64,000 bases of DNA, from NCBI GenBank assembly GCA_016717325.1, contig JADKFV010000009.1:1-64000 (forward strand). Direction: 5' to 3'. The DNA comes from Bacteroidota bacterium (GTDB lineage: Bacteria; Bacteroidota; Bacteroidia; AKYH767-A; OLB10). The first letter of the stretch is position 1. The number at the start of each line of letters is the position of its first letter. The notes under the pieces were generated by a model. It saw only the letters and a program-made list of their open reading frames with translations. It had not been told where the DNA came from and ran no database searches. Of this stretch, positions 46,501-53,765 are shown in pieces. Made by a program: the position numbers and the translations under genes.

Positions 46501-47322
46501 GGTCATAAGCAGAACTATTATAATCCCTGGAAACAAGCAGAAGGTGGTTATGTATTGGCAGATTACCTTAATGCAAACTTTGCATATATGTTCCCTAACG
46601 GATTAACAGTTGGTGGTACATGTCCTGGTGCATTCAACATACATCTTTCTACTGCGAGCGATGTTACTACATTCTTACCTTCAACAGGTAATACAAATTT
46701 ATTGAAACAATCATATGTGAATCCATTGCCTGGCGATGTAAACAATGAACTTGCTTCACAACTTGTAGCACTTGCATTGAACATTCGTTTCGACTTGCTT
46801 GATCCAAACTTCTCGCCAAACAGCACAGTGTCGTTCAAGGACATGCTTGTTGATTCAGGACCAATGGCAGGCATGACCGTAATGGAAGTATACAATGAAG
46901 GTAACGCTGCCTTATCAGGATGTGCCAGTAAATTCACCCGCGCACTTTTACGTACGTTCATTGCACATATCAATAGCTCTTGGTCGCTTGGCAAACAACG
47001 CAATAATGTGTTGACATGTCCAAAAGACCCATGTGGAAAAACGTGGAAGGATGTTACGGCCGATGGTGATTTCTTACAATTTGGCGCTTATCCAAATCCA
47101 AGTGCAGGTGTGTTGAATATAGAGTTCATAGATAACAATACTCATACTACGAGTATACAACTTTATGACCTCACCGGTAAATTAGTATACACACAAGAAG
47201 GCCAAAGCAGAACAGGCTACAACAAAGTTACATTAAATCTTGAAAATCTGCCTAAAGGGGTTTACATGCTTAGAGCCACAGTTAACTTAGACACACGTAA
47301 TGTGCGTGTTATTTTACAATGA
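34552..47322 (+). CDS. giant T9SS adhesin with about 42 SprB repeats
   Basis: A 4256-residue cell-surface protein. Order of parts: a ~45-residue basic leader before the export signal (KALGLSIIMLSSCIVAQAQ); an SdrD-B-like module (LSGTVFRDYNGNGIQGK); a ~550-residue propeller-like region (GGLEISDDGRYLFLINLFDK); a second SdrD-B-like module (GNIVWDDTHNFGIQDADEKG); about 42 SprB repeats of ~75 residues (roughly 37.0-46.5 kb; core GGTAPYTYLWSNGATT ... GTYTVTVTDANGCT); a ~170-residue domain (NYYNPWKQAEGGYVLADYLN, LASQLVALALNIRFDLLDPN); and a T9SS type A tail (FGAYPNPSAGVLNIEFIDN). SprB of Flavobacterium johnsoniae is a gliding adhesin moved along the cell, so a motility or attachment role is plausible. 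I choose ATG 34552; an in-frame ATG 93 bp upstream adds non-signal-like residues. The whole frame is intact. Confidence 0.93.
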   Translation: MNLFKLITHKNQKPSNWKSSSGSFFSNNWKSKLNNAEALKRLLNRPAIRKALGLSIIMLSSCIVAQAQVSLSGTVFRDYNGNGIQGKAYPNMEPGVAEIAVCAFDSTDQLLSVVLTDQSGYYSMSTASVPIGRSVRLEFIIQGTGGSCFNDRTYDYSSTSASAYGSAIQFVKGGATNVNFALNYPGDYVLDNNPYIYMSCFVTGDPLKAGSAATSDAFIKVRKSFSGEPLSQGGASSDNAISIGRADSLGSVWGVAFSRPANKIFTSAFVKRHVGLGPMGSGGVYMIDPNAVFPATTQRFFSLDNLGFPTSASSGALKVLSNTARNLPNTAGDPSHDSTTYAQVGKVGIGGLEISDDGRYLFLINLFDKKLYKIDLQNGASPVMPTAAQVSSYALPNPGCTNGLARPFAVKYFRNKVYVGIVCSGENGGTNNVDGTPSDVYANVYAFDAVNNVFDNTPVIPTVNLAFHKGMTNATINPNDTLWNPWSDQWHLDANGEITFPQPILSDIEFDNDGSMILGFMDRTGHQLGYGQYGLNSNDITNIYSGFGGGDVIRVFNNACTYEVESNGVAGPITTSGNQNYQGLGGGEFYWEDNYIFWHDETSFGSLGMQPGDSVVTVAVANPQTFFGAGGISHFSNIDGSKSYGFQVYDPSIAGTCANANGLGDQEYGFDAEDIEIGNIVWDDTHNFGIQDADEKGISGVNIQLIRVSDNAVIGNATSNSSGQWYFNKSNVNLNGASGLLPNTSYKIRVAAAQFNNTGSGPLANKDITNSGMVGNGEPGMSDNDATLVSGKAEIAFTTTKNGASNHNLDFGFKSSLGCPLVATCSSTNTTCNGGADGEVSVTTVGAVGAVDYLWSTASTNAAVNGLAAGTYTVTVTDSQGCSDMCSVTIGQPTAVSASCSGTNVTVNGGNNGSVSVTANGGTPGYTYLWNNGNTNATQSGLAASTYTVTVIDANACTGTCSITISQPLPLSGSVVITDINCNGGNDGEIALTILGGVTPYSYLWSNGATTQDINNLFAGNYDVTVTDNAGATITFSNAVSEPTAVQVTCTSVDASSNGGNNGQASVSANGGTPSYTYLWSNGKTTATATGLIAGVYTVNVTDSRGCSTTCESNVGEPGAIFASIAETNVSCFGGSDGALDLTANGGVGTLTFLWNDGDTNEDRTNLSAGSYTVTVTDGNGITKSVSGTVSEPGQLSANCSHTNVTINGANDGTASVTAIGGTLPYTYQWSNGGTTATINGLSPLIYNVIVTDNNGCTANCSVTITQPSVFTGTVIETNVSCNGVSDGTISITSNGGVTPYTFAWDDGNTNEDRTGLAAGSYTLTATDNNGATYTKSITITEPDELIANCSHTDILVNGANNGTGTVQVTGGTAPYTYSWNNGASTASINNLAAGSYIVNVTDDNGCSAACGFTITEPTALDITVSGTNVSCNGGSNGTIDVTVAGGVATYNYLWNDGDTNEDRTGIAAGLYIITVTDANGATSSQTINITEPSALTLNCSKTNITINGANDGSACVLASGGSPSYAYLWSNGETTQCIANLAPGAFTVTVTDNHSCTQTCSVNITQPAILNIVPVPTNVSCNGGTDGGINVSVNGGVTPYTYIWNDGNTNQDRTNIASGTYTITVTDKNGATAMAVASVTQPLAIALNCSGVDVTVNGAGDGSASVTVSGGTPSYSYLWSNSETTQSIANLTPGTYIVTVTDNNGCTSSCSSLVTEPALLAINGTATNVTCNGLSDGSIDVTATGGIAGYTFLWNDGDTNEDRTNLAAGAYTVTVTDANGAVASTSINVNEPSPINSTCSGSNVTINGGSDGSACAFANGGNAPYTFAWSNSATSQCINNLSAATYIVVITDNKGCTISCEVVVTEPAALSATSVITDVTCNGANDGIIVVTATGGETPYSYLWNNGSTNKNRSNLAAGSYTVTVTDNNGATFELASTVNEPAALTASCSATDVTVNGTNDGSASVIANGGTAPYSYLWSNGETTSSLSNLAPGSYGVTVTDANGCTADCSATVNEPLPLTASTQSTDNLCNSANNGTADVTASGGVAPYTYLWSNGSTDANIINLFAGTYTATVTDANGATAQATAVIAEPSLLTATCSSNDITIFGAANGTASVTGNGGTKPYSYLWTNGATTKNINGLSAGNYDVYITDANGCSAMCSVTINEPALLEITATSTDVLCNGGNDGTAQITATGGVTSYTFSWSDGSTDEDRNDLIAGSYVVTVTDANGAIATASVSITEPDALVLNCNHIDVSGPGAADGSACALPSKGTPGYTFLWSTGSTDQCISSVGGGAYTVTVTDANGCTASCVSIIFEPGLFAVSATGANVTCNGLNDGTIDATLVGGVLPVTYLWNDGNTNEDRNGLSAGTYTVVCTDNTGATVDATVTITEPASLTLSLTSTDVTIFGANNGAVNSIVTGGTTPYSYWWSNGDTNADLSGVGPGIYSVEVTDANGCTISQSATVNEPAQLTVVINATPALVLPGFCDGLADLTAVASGGVTPYSYLWSDGSTDMTLQDVSSGTYTVTVTDLNGATATNEYQFIAPVPPSITCSGVNVTVNGGNNGSAAVTIANGNGNETFLWSNGDTNSSANNLFAGTYTVIVTDANGCTASCDVTLTEPLVLSVSLSSVNVTCNGAANGTADATATGGNAPYTYLWSNGKTDDNINSLDAGVYTVIVTDNSNNTVSNSVVISEPALLTANCSATNITQNGLSDGTVSVSANGGTSPYSYTWSNGATTSSAAGLTAGSYTVIVTDANQCSVECTSIVNEPGVLSLNIATIELTCYNANNGQLTAQVTGGTTPYSYLWSNGNTTAVIQNAAAATYTVTATDAAGVSVSMSTTLTNPSEIIVNCSGTDVSCGAIPDGTLLANATGGSGSLSYLWSNGDTNSSVSNVAAGTYTIVVTDSKGCTASCSVTLNGGTAGVCSIKKVHPITCNGGSDGVLEVIAAGNNTYLWSNGATTSVITGLTKGNYTVTVTNLSGCTSDCMVCLFEPKILVCNTLSTPSVCNACDGGASVTATGGVQPYTYLWSNGSTVDLLYNLCGGNYTVTVTDSRGCTTMCNVKVDAVGAKIECTIAKDHLISCNGGSDGILSVSAVGGTAPYTYLWSNGATTSSVSGLSMGTYSVIVTDANGCNTNCSAYLGQPLPLACNTASTPSICNACDGTASVAVTGGVQPYTYLWSNGSTTDVLSNLCDGNYTVTVTDKRGCTTMCNVKVDAVGAKIECTIAKDQLISCNGGSDGILSVSAVGGTAPYTYLWSNGATTSSVSGLSMGTYSVIVTDANGCNTNCTAYLGQPLPLACNTASTPSICNACDGTASVAVTGGVQPYTYLWSNGSTTDVLSNLCDGNHTVTVTDKRGCTTMCNVKVDAVGAKIECTIAKDHLISCNGGSDGILSVSAVGGTAPYTYLWSNGATTSSVSGLSMGTYSVIVTDANGCNTNCSAYLGQPLPLVCNTISTAATCGLCNGTASVAVTGGVQPYTFLWSNGATTDVLNNLCDGNYTVTITDKRGCTTACNVKVDNVDELFTCLIIKNKTVSCHGGSDGEVTATTIGGTAPFTYLWNNGATTASLTNVPAGWYTVVVTSAAGCTATDAVCMLDPTVLSCNATGTNAICGACNGTTTVTAMGGKAPYTFMWSNGATASTLTGLCGGSYVVTVTDIKGCTSTCMVKIDDIADNTKVIITLDEGVSCYGAKDGGITAVASGGTGPYTYLWSNGATTAQITGIGAGTYNVTATSALGCTAIATYHLNQPTVLNCNTTTVESTCGQCNGSATVTGAGGTAPYTYLWSNGDQNATAAALCAGVYTVTVTDAHGCTSICNATITDNSDNVQCKIDIDSPISCHGANNAVLSAVASGGTAPYSYLWNNGSIASSLSNVGPGSYTVTVTSAGGCTTLCMVNVTEPKALTCTTMSKATLCKMCNGNATVMAVGGTAPYTYLWVNGQVTATATGLCSGKYPVTVTDANGCSTECEADVYDAVIECNGFVTGHKQNYYNPWKQAEGGYVLADYLNANFAYMFPNGLTVGGTCPGAFNIHLSTASDVTTFLPSTGNTNLLKQSYVNPLPGDVNNELASQLVALALNIRFDLLDPNFSPNSTVSFKDMLVDSGPMAGMTVMEVYNEGNAALSGCASKFTRALLRTFIAHINSSWSLGKQRNNVLTCPKDPCGKTWKDVTADGDFLQFGAYPNPSAGVLNIEFIDNNTHTTSIQLYDLTGKLVYTQEGQSRTGYNKVTLNLENLPKGVYMLRATVNLDTRNVRVILQ
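34583..34628 (+). promoter_or_regulatory. terminator-like hairpin inside the 5' end of the giant adhesin gene
   Basis: ACCAGAAG (34583) pairs with CTTCTGGT (34610-34617), with an inner CTTC-AAATT-GGAAG stem, followed by AG and eight to nine T residues. It begins 31 nt after the ATG. A second hairpin, GGAGGC-ATTAAAAC-GCCTCC, follows at about 34659-34678. The form is that of an intrinsic terminator or attenuator within coding sequence; function is inferred only. Confidence 0.55.
43741..44890 (+). repeat. tandem 453-bp repeat (about 2.5 near-identical copies) within the SprB array
   Basis: The marker GCAAAAATCGAATGTACAAT recurs at about 43759, 44212 and 44665, exactly 453 bp (151 codons, two SprB repeats) apart. 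Copies differ by only a few bases, unlike the diverged repeats elsewhere in the array, so this is a recent tandem duplication. Confidence 0.92.
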
Positions 47323-47352
47323 TCAATTAGCCCCTGATCACTTTTTTGAACG

Positions 47353-47380
47353 CCCCTGTCGAAAGACAGGGGTTTTTTTT
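47353..47380 (+). terminator. intrinsic terminator of the giant adhesin gene
   Basis: A perfect 8-bp stem CCCCTGTC / GACAGGGG with a GAAA tetraloop and eight T residues, 31 bp after the stop codon. Confidence 0.95.
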
Positions 47381-47444
47381 GTCTTTTTCTTGATTGAATA
47401 TTATAGATTATTTTTTTCCATATCAATGCCACCAAATATTTTTA

Positions 47445-47452
47445 TACTTTTG
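47445..47452 (+). promoter_or_regulatory. candidate -7 element for the ECF sigma operon
   Basis: TACTTTTG matches TAnnTTTG and ends only 7 bp before the GTG start at 47460, so transcription would begin at or next to the start codon (a leaderless or nearly leaderless mRNA). No -33 TTG is seen, which lowers confidence. Confidence 0.35.
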
Positions 47453-47459
47453 AAAACTT

Positions 47460-48008
47460 GTGAATGACTTTACCAATATAGCAACGTTAATTTCTGCTTT
47501 GAAAAATAAGCAGCACAATGCTTATGAATATTTGTACGACAATTATTCCGAAGCTTTGTATGGTGTTATACATAAAGTATTGAATGACGATGAACAAGCA
47601 AATGATATACTACAAGATACTATTGTAACCATTTGGCAAAAAATAGATTCTTACAATCCCGAAAAAGGAACATTGTTTACATGGATGCTAAACATTGCAC
47701 GAAATAAAGCCATAGATGAATTTCGGAAGAATAAACGCAATCCAAAAATCTCAATTGATGAATTAAGCGTACATACACTTGATATGCAAAATGTAAATAA
47801 TCTGGAAGTGAATGCAACCGATGTAATTGGGCTGAAAAAAATAGTGAATGGTTTAAAACCCGACTTGAGGCAAATGATAGACATGCATTATTTTAATGGC
47901 ATGACACATCAGGAAATAACAGACGCAACTCAAATGCCACTGGGCACAGTGAAAACAAAAATACGAACGGCAATGATGCAACTAAAATCTATTTTCGAAA
48001 TAAAATGA
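47460..48008 (+). CDS. ECF-type RNA polymerase sigma factor
   Basis: A 182-residue sigma-70 family factor of the extracytoplasmic-function group. Region 2 is visible as YEYLYDNYSEALYGVIHKVL, DEQANDILQDTIVTIWQKID and FTWMLNIARNKAIDEFRKNK. Region 4 is PDLRQMIDMHYFNGMTHQEI then TDATQMPLGTVKTKIRTAMM. The start is GTG. Its stop overlaps the start of the anti-sigma gene by 4 bp. It lies directly downstream of the giant adhesin's terminator, and might control envelope or adhesin genes, but no target motif can be identified here. Confidence 0.93.
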   Translation: MNDFTNIATLISALKNKQHNAYEYLYDNYSEALYGVIHKVLNDDEQANDILQDTIVTIWQKIDSYNPEKGTLFTWMLNIARNKAIDEFRKNKRNPKISIDELSVHTLDMQNVNNLEVNATDVIGLKKIVNGLKPDLRQMIDMHYFNGMTHQEITDATQMPLGTVKTKIRTAMMQLKSIFEIK

Positions 48009-48805
48009 ATATTGACGAATACATAGCTTCGGGTATACTGGAACAATATGTTACCGGTTCTGCTTCGCCACAAGAAATGCGCGAGGTGGAATGTATGAGT
48101 CATATTTATCCTGAAATAAATGCTGAGGTAAGTAGATTGCAACTCGCTATTGAACAATATGCCAAAAGTCACAGTAAACGCCCTCCTGCACATTTAAGAA
48201 ATACAATTTTAGAAAAATTGAAAACGCTTGAAGATGAAACTCCAAAACCGGTTGTGGAACCTGCCAATAATGTAATAGAGTTTAATAAGCCCAAAACAAA
48301 TACTTCTATTTGGAAATACAGTGCTGCAGCATCATTCATATTACTTGCAGTATCATCAGCTTATTTTATAAATAATCAGAACAAGAAAAACAAAGAGATT
48401 GCTTCCATAAATGAAGCACTTGAAGAGCGTAACAATCAGATAGAAAATTTGTCGGGCGATTTAGCTTTTTATTCTAATCCCGATTATAAAAAAATTGTGC
48501 TCGCAGGTGTGGAAGAAAAAAGTCCCGAATCGGTGGTTACCATTTACTGGAACAAAAATAAAGCAGAGGTTTATTTGGCAGTAAACAATTTGCCAACTGC
48601 CATTGCCAATAAACAATATCAGTTGTGGGCAATTAAAGATGGTGTGCCTGTTGATATGGGAATGCTGCCAACGGATGTTGCACAAAATTCTTTAGTAAAA
48701 ATGAAACAAATAGATAATGCCCAGGCATTTGCTATTACACTCGAAAATACCGGTGGTGTGCCAAGCCCCACCATGAGCGAAATGTATGTGATAGGTGCAT
48801 TGTAG
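48005..48805 (+). CDS. anti-sigma factor, RskA/anti-sigma-K type
   Basis: A 266-residue single-pass membrane protein translated from an ATGA overlap with the ECF sigma gene. The cytoplasmic N-terminus (NIDEYIASGILEQYVTGSAS, SHIYPEINAEVSRLQLAIEQ) is the sigma-binding part. It is followed by one membrane segment (YSAAASFILLAVSSAYFI), a coiled-coil-like stretch (NKEIASINEALEERNNQIEN), and a periplasmic anti-sigma-K domain (KAEVYLAVNNLPTAIANKQY, QLWAIKDGVPVDMGMLPTD, AFAITLENTGGVPSPTMSEM). It would hold the sigma factor inactive at the membrane until an envelope signal. Confidence 0.92.
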   Translation: MNIDEYIASGILEQYVTGSASPQEMREVECMSHIYPEINAEVSRLQLAIEQYAKSHSKRPPAHLRNTILEKLKTLEDETPKPVVEPANNVIEFNKPKTNTSIWKYSAAASFILLAVSSAYFINNQNKKNKEIASINEALEERNNQIENLSGDLAFYSNPDYKKIVLAGVEEKSPESVVTIYWNKNKAEVYLAVNNLPTAIANKQYQLWAIKDGVPVDMGMLPTDVAQNSLVKMKQIDNAQAFAITLENTGGVPSPTMSEMYVIGAL

Positions 48806-49361
48806 TTTTATATTGATTGATTAGCACTCAACATCATTTGCCTTTTAGATTTTGTTTTTATTTATCTTGATAAGGCAGTATAAAAATCTTGTTCTTTTTC
48901 TGAAATATTGCTGTTAGTACCCTCTCTTTGAAATTATTAAAGAGTATACTGCTATCTAAATTTAACCAAAGTTACCATATAGGATTATATTTTGTTGCCA
49001 CAAATTCATTTGCGATCCTGCTAACATATGAGAAAACTTTTACCGCATCTTTTGCTTCCGCAACAAAACTAAAATATATATACTTCGCATAAATCAAAGT
49101 GCAAGATTGGGGAGGAAAATTATATTGCCTAGTTTCTTTGATTCTGTAATGGTGTAAGTGATTTTTTTTGCTTTGTAAAGGTTATGTCAAGAATTCGAAA
49201 CAATATCGAGAATTAATATTAAATAAGTATACCCTGAATAATTTAGCTGACACAACACTTTTTCATAATAGGTAGCTATTTGCTATAAAAACTTTCCGAA
49301 AGTTTTTCTTCCGGAAAGTTTTGAAATATTATGTTACCACTGCAAATATTTTTGCAACAGA
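48806..49361. other. non-coding gap with a hairpin and a possible coding remnant
   Basis: A 556-bp gap. A strong inverted repeat, AAAACTTTCCG / CGGAAAGTTTT, lies at about 49288-49323 and may end transcription from either side. On the minus strand, about 49175 to 48972 reads as a start-less frame with protein-like composition (YAKYIYFSFVAEAKDAVKVF then SYVSRIANEFVATKYNPIW), possibly a gene remnant. Confidence 0.45.
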
Positions 49362-50444
49362 TTATTGTATCACAATTTTCTTTGTAATTGTTGTGTGCTG
49401 CTATTCAATGTTACAAAATATACTCCTGGTGGTTGGTTAATTTTATTTGTGTCGATTGGTTTTTATTTCCTGTGATTGCATCACTTCGCCAACTAAATTT
49501 GTAAGTATAAATTGCATAGTCTCTTGATTGAAATTAGCCAAATCAATATTCAAATGGTCGCTCACAGGATTTGGATACATACTATAAGAATTTTCTTCTG
49601 TTGTTGTTGCAAGCCTTGGTCCTGGTGGTACAACATTCAGTCCACCCTTTTTTGCCGTTTGCGACCATATCCCTGTTACGCTTTCTTTTGCTCGAATATA
49701 CAAAGTGATATTATTGCCATAAGTAAGTTGATTGAGGGGTATGTAAAAAGTATCTTTATCTACTGTGAATGGTGGTTTTATCGAAATGGTTTTTGAATAG
49801 CAAGCACCAAAACCTATATCATCATTTCCCGAAAAAAAGTATTCCACTTTTACAACTGATCTGGCATCTTCGCTTTTAATCAACTCGATATTGTTTCGAA
49901 ATGTTTCGCTCCACAGGCCAAGTTTATTTTTAACTCTGCCATAAATAGTGTGGTAGCCAATTGGCAAACTCGCAAAAACAGAAGTGGGAATAGTAAACGA
50001 TTTGGTGATACTTGAATCTTTTTGCGAAAGTGGAATATCGGTTGCAAAACCATAACCACCGCTTGGTTCAAAATCAATAAAATATTCCGCAGCTATAATG
50101 CTATCTTTTGTTTGCGTTTCGTTTGCTACTATTTCGATATTTATTCGTGTGGTTTGGCTCCACTTTTTGTTACTATCTCTGGTGCGAATATACAATACAT
50201 GATAACCAACGGCTAACCCCGAAGTAGAAATGGTTGGTAAAACCCAAGTACTATCTGCAGCAAGGATTAAAGAGACTTGGGTGTTTTTTCCAAACCCTTT
50301 ATCATCATCAAAACGATATTCTGCTTTTGCAACTGTTTGCGATTGTGCTACTATTCCGCAAAACATAAAACAAATAATTGCACAGATATATTTAGTACAG
50401 TTTGATACATCGCATATTTTATTTTTATAAATAATATTTTTCAT
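49362..50444 (-). pseudogene. secreted protein with three repeated ~85-residue modules and a frameshifted T9SS tail
   Basis: A signal-like hydrophobic N-terminus (YICAIICFMFCGIVAQS) is followed by three repeats of the pattern AEYRFDDDKGFGKNTQ ... GYHVLYIRTRDSNKKWSQTT; the others begin AEYFIDFEPSGGYGFA and VEYFFSGNDDIGFGAC. A T9SS sorting domain begins SMYPNPVSDHLNIDLANFN. The open frame stops at 49443 with KTNRHK, but the family ending continues in other frames: IDTNKINQPPGVYFVTLNSS, then ITKKIVIQ ending at 49362. Two indels, the first at an A run, would restore one full tail. It is probably co-transcribed with the beta-helix gene upstream. The repeat family is common in Bacteroidota but has no function known to me. 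Confidence 0.72.
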
Positions 50445-50478
50445 CTTTTTAGTTTTTTAAATTGAGTGTGATGAAAAT

Positions 50479-51625
50479 TTATTTAATACTGCGTGCCTTA
50501 ATTGTTACTTGCAAACCATTGGCTTGTGTGGCAACACCTGTAGTTGATATGTCATACACAATTGGTATGGCAGCATTGCCCGAAAGTGTATAGTGCAGTA
50601 ACAGAAGCACCACCAAAAGCACCGCGTGGAGCATTATCGTTTCCTTTATAGTCATAAATATTTCCTTTTGTTCTATAATTTCCATCGATAGATGCAGTAG
50701 GTGTTACAAACAAATTGCTCATGTTGGCCACGCTTAAATATTTGTTGTTAAATATTGCCGCAGTATCCAATTGCGTTTGTGTTGCAATAGTATTGTATGC
50801 AACTTTTGACGAGGAATTACCCTCATTAATATTCAAAGTAATTGCAGGAGTTTTTATAATATTATTTTTAAAACTAGCGCATTTCATTATTACAGAACCA
50901 CCGGCAAGATATGGGCAATCGAAAATATTATTATCACATTTTGCCACATCATAAATAGTGTTGCCAGACCTCACAAGTAAGGTGCGTTTAAAAATATTGT
51001 TGCGTATTGTTAGCCCAGCACCAGGTGCATTATAACTACTAAATGTAATTCCTGAATTTGTGTTGCTATTTGTATTGTCAAAAAAATTCTGATTGATGTT
51101 TATATCTTTAACATTATTCAAAACAAAAATATTTGTCGAGGAATTGATATAACATCTTTTAATTGTGATATTGTCGGTATTAACTTGTGTGTTATAGCTG
51201 CCGGTTAATTCAACACCAATGATTTGTGAACCAGCCGAACCAGCATTGAAGTAAATATATACTAATCTAGATTGTAACAAATCGTTTGATGTATTTGCAT
51301 TGATGGTTAAATAATAGCCGGTGCCAATAATAACCAAAGGCCGAGTGATTGTAACTCCAGGAAAACTCACTCCCTGCGGGCAACCTTCTAAATAAAGCGT
51401 ATCACCATTTTGCACAAGATTGGTGTTGCTGTGCGCATCGCCAATATTTTTAAAAACCGGATTGCTTGCATTGCCGCCAAAATTATCGCCCCAAGGCCCA
51501 TTTGCTTGATAGTTGGAGAGTACGTTAATTCTCCATATGCGTGCATTAGCATTTTGAACGCTCATAAAATTTAGTGCAATTAATATTGCAGCTACTGTAG
51601 TAAATAAATTGATTTTTTTCATCAT
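50479..51625 (-). pseudogene. secreted right-handed beta-helix-like protein, one frameshift near the C-terminus
   Basis: A signal peptide (KKINLFTTVAAILIALNFMS) precedes a body of parallel-beta-helix type: NGDTLYLEGCPQGVSFPGVT, ITIKRCYINSSTNIFVLNNV, KDININQNFFDNTN, GLTIRNNIFKRTLLVRSG. These resemble pectate-lyase-fold surface proteins. The main frame ends at 50552 in GASVTALYTFGQCCHTNCV, but a shift near 50583 restores LSGNAAIPIVYDISTTGVAT then QANGLQVTIKARSIK, ending at 50479, a coherent C-terminus. Function unknown; carbohydrate binding is a guess from the fold. It is divergent from a two-component system that might control it. Confidence 0.72.
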
Positions 51626-51927
51626 CTTTTTTTTTAATTGTTTAACTTTTTTTAAATTATTTATTTGTTTTTATAACGGTGCAAACATATATTGAATAGC
51701 AACCACAAACTATCTCCATTTATTATTCACGTGTTTTCATTTTATTATTTGCGTAGAAACTAAATTTTAGTGAAAATAAATTTGAATATTTACAGCTAAT
51801 CCTTTAACCCTTTATTTTTGATTTGAAATATTATTGTCCATTCCACCGATAGTTTTAATTGATATAATTTTCAATACAAAAACATTGTTTCTATATTTAC
51901 AAAATCAACTACAAAACCATATCTTAA
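51626..51927. other. divergent promoter region
   Basis: A 302-bp AT-rich gap between the beta-helix gene and the TPR kinase gene. No ACACTTC pair of the P1-P4 type is present. CTATATTTA at about 51890-51898 is a weak -7 candidate for the kinase. Confidence 0.4.
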
Positions 51928-53747
51928 ATGAAAAATATTTTTATCGTGATTCTTATTTTATGTTGTCACACTGCAGCATCGCAATCAGAAAACATTGATT
52001 CACTTTACAATGAACTTAGGACTCACCTACAAGAAGATACAACGCGTGTGAAGCTGCTCATACTGCTAGGCAACGTTGAACAGCAGAATCATAATCTTGC
52101 AGATAGCTTCACACTTAAAGCACTTGAAATATCACAAAAAATAAATTGGCAAATGGGAGTTTTTATAGTTGCAGACAAATGGGGGCATTCTTTTTAGATA
52201 GGTCTTAATTTGTTCAAGCAATTGATTATTTGCAGAAAAAGCACTTAAAGTAGCTGAACTTATGAACAATGAAAAACAAGCAGCTACCATTTATAATAAT
52301 ATGGCTTTGATTTATATGAATTTAGGGAATTAGAAAGAGCACTTAAAATTACCGGTATTTCTATGATATGTGCATAAAGACGAAAAGCGAAATTGGAATG
52401 GGTTATGCTCAAAATAATATAGGACAGATATTTTTAAAAACAAATCAAATAGACAGTGCCGTGTTTTATTTTGAAAAATGTCTAGCTATAGGTCAAAAAA
52501 TCAACAATAACGATTTCATATTAAATAGCTATTTAAACTTAGGTGCTGCTTATGATATTAAAAAAGACTTCAAAAGAGCACTTGAATTTTTTAATCAAGG
52601 AATTGAAAAAGCTAAAAAGGTTGGTGACAGCATTGCTTATATGGGATGCCTTGAAGGAGTCGCAGAAGCGAATTTTTATCTCAAAAATTATACTACGGCA
52701 ATAAGTTATTGCAATGATGCCCTTTTGATTGCGAAAAAATATAACAAACTTGTAAATCAAAGGGAATGTTATTTGATGCTGAGTGATATGTATAATGAAA
52801 AAAGAGAATTTGACAAGTCGCTAGAAGCATACAAAAATTTTATTCAAGTCCGTGATAGCATAATTAATCAAGAAGTAAAATCAGAAATTGTAAAAAAAGA
52901 AATGCAATATGAATTTGATAAAAAGGAAGCATTATTAAAATCGGAAAATGATAAAAAAGAATTGATAGCCTCTGCAGAAATAATAAGGCAACGTACTGTA
53001 AAAAATTCTGCAATTGTCGGAGCTACAATCTTATTGTTCGCAGCCTTCACCAGTTTTGCATTTTATAATCGTAGGCGCGATGCATTGGAACAAAACACGG
53101 AATCAGATTTTATGGCCCAAGTTTCTGATACAGAAATGAAAGGGTTACGCGCACAAATGAACCCACATTTTATTTTTAATTCGCTCAACTCGATTGGCGA
53201 TTATATTTCGCACAACGAAAACAAAGTTGCAGATAATTACTTATCGAAATTTGCAAAGTTGATGCGAAAAATTTTGGAAAATTCGGAACAAAAAGAAATA
53301 AGCATAAGCGATGATTTGCAAGCCCTCGAATTGTACATGCAGTTGGAATCGATGCGGCTCGATAATAAATTTACTTACGAAATAAAAGTGGATGAAAACA
53401 TCGATATCGAAAATACTTTAATACCGCCACTCCTATTGCAGCCCTTTGTCGAAAACAGCATTTGGCATGGCATTGCACACAAACAAGGAGCAGGAAAAAT
53501 TTCTATCGAAATAAAAAAAGACGGTGAAATGATAAGTTGTGTTGTAGAAGATAATGGAATAGGCCGACAAACAATCGGCAATGCTTAAAACAGAAACAAA
53601 GGAGAAAAAAAATTTAGGAATGAAAATAACACAAGCACGAATTGACATATTGAACAAAATAAAAAATCGAATGCCGTTGTTGAACTTACCGATTTGGTGC
53701 AAGGTATGCGAGTTGAAATTAAATTGCCTTTGCTATTGAGTTTTTAA
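51928..53747 (+). pseudogene. TPR-containing sensor histidine kinase (LytS type), multiple frameshifts
   Basis: Signal peptide (KNIFIVILILCCHTAASQ); TPR repeats (KALEISQKINW; KALKVAELMNNEKQAATIYN; FYFEKCLAIGQKINN; AISYCNDALLIAKKYNK); a coiled coil; one transmembrane segment (AIVGATILLFAAFTSFAFY); and a LytS-type kinase domain with MNPHFIFNSLNSIGDYIS and N-box LLLQPFVENSIWHGIA. The frame breaks at 52197, at several points up to 52375 and again around 53575-53685, mostly in A runs. Joining frames gives continuous TPR sequence and a normal end (VEIKLPLLLSF, stop 53745-53747). The coding signal in every broken segment remains recognisable, so sequencing error or very recent decay are both possible. 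It is paired with the regulator at 53766. Confidence 0.82.
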
Positions 53748-53765
53748 TTTTATAAAAATTTCTGT

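Noticed and set aside
32024..47322. Diversity-generating retroelement (Avd-like protein near a giant adhesin)
   Set aside because: No reverse transcriptase, template repeat or matching variable repeat seen; the Avd-like gene belongs to the broader four-helix-bundle family.
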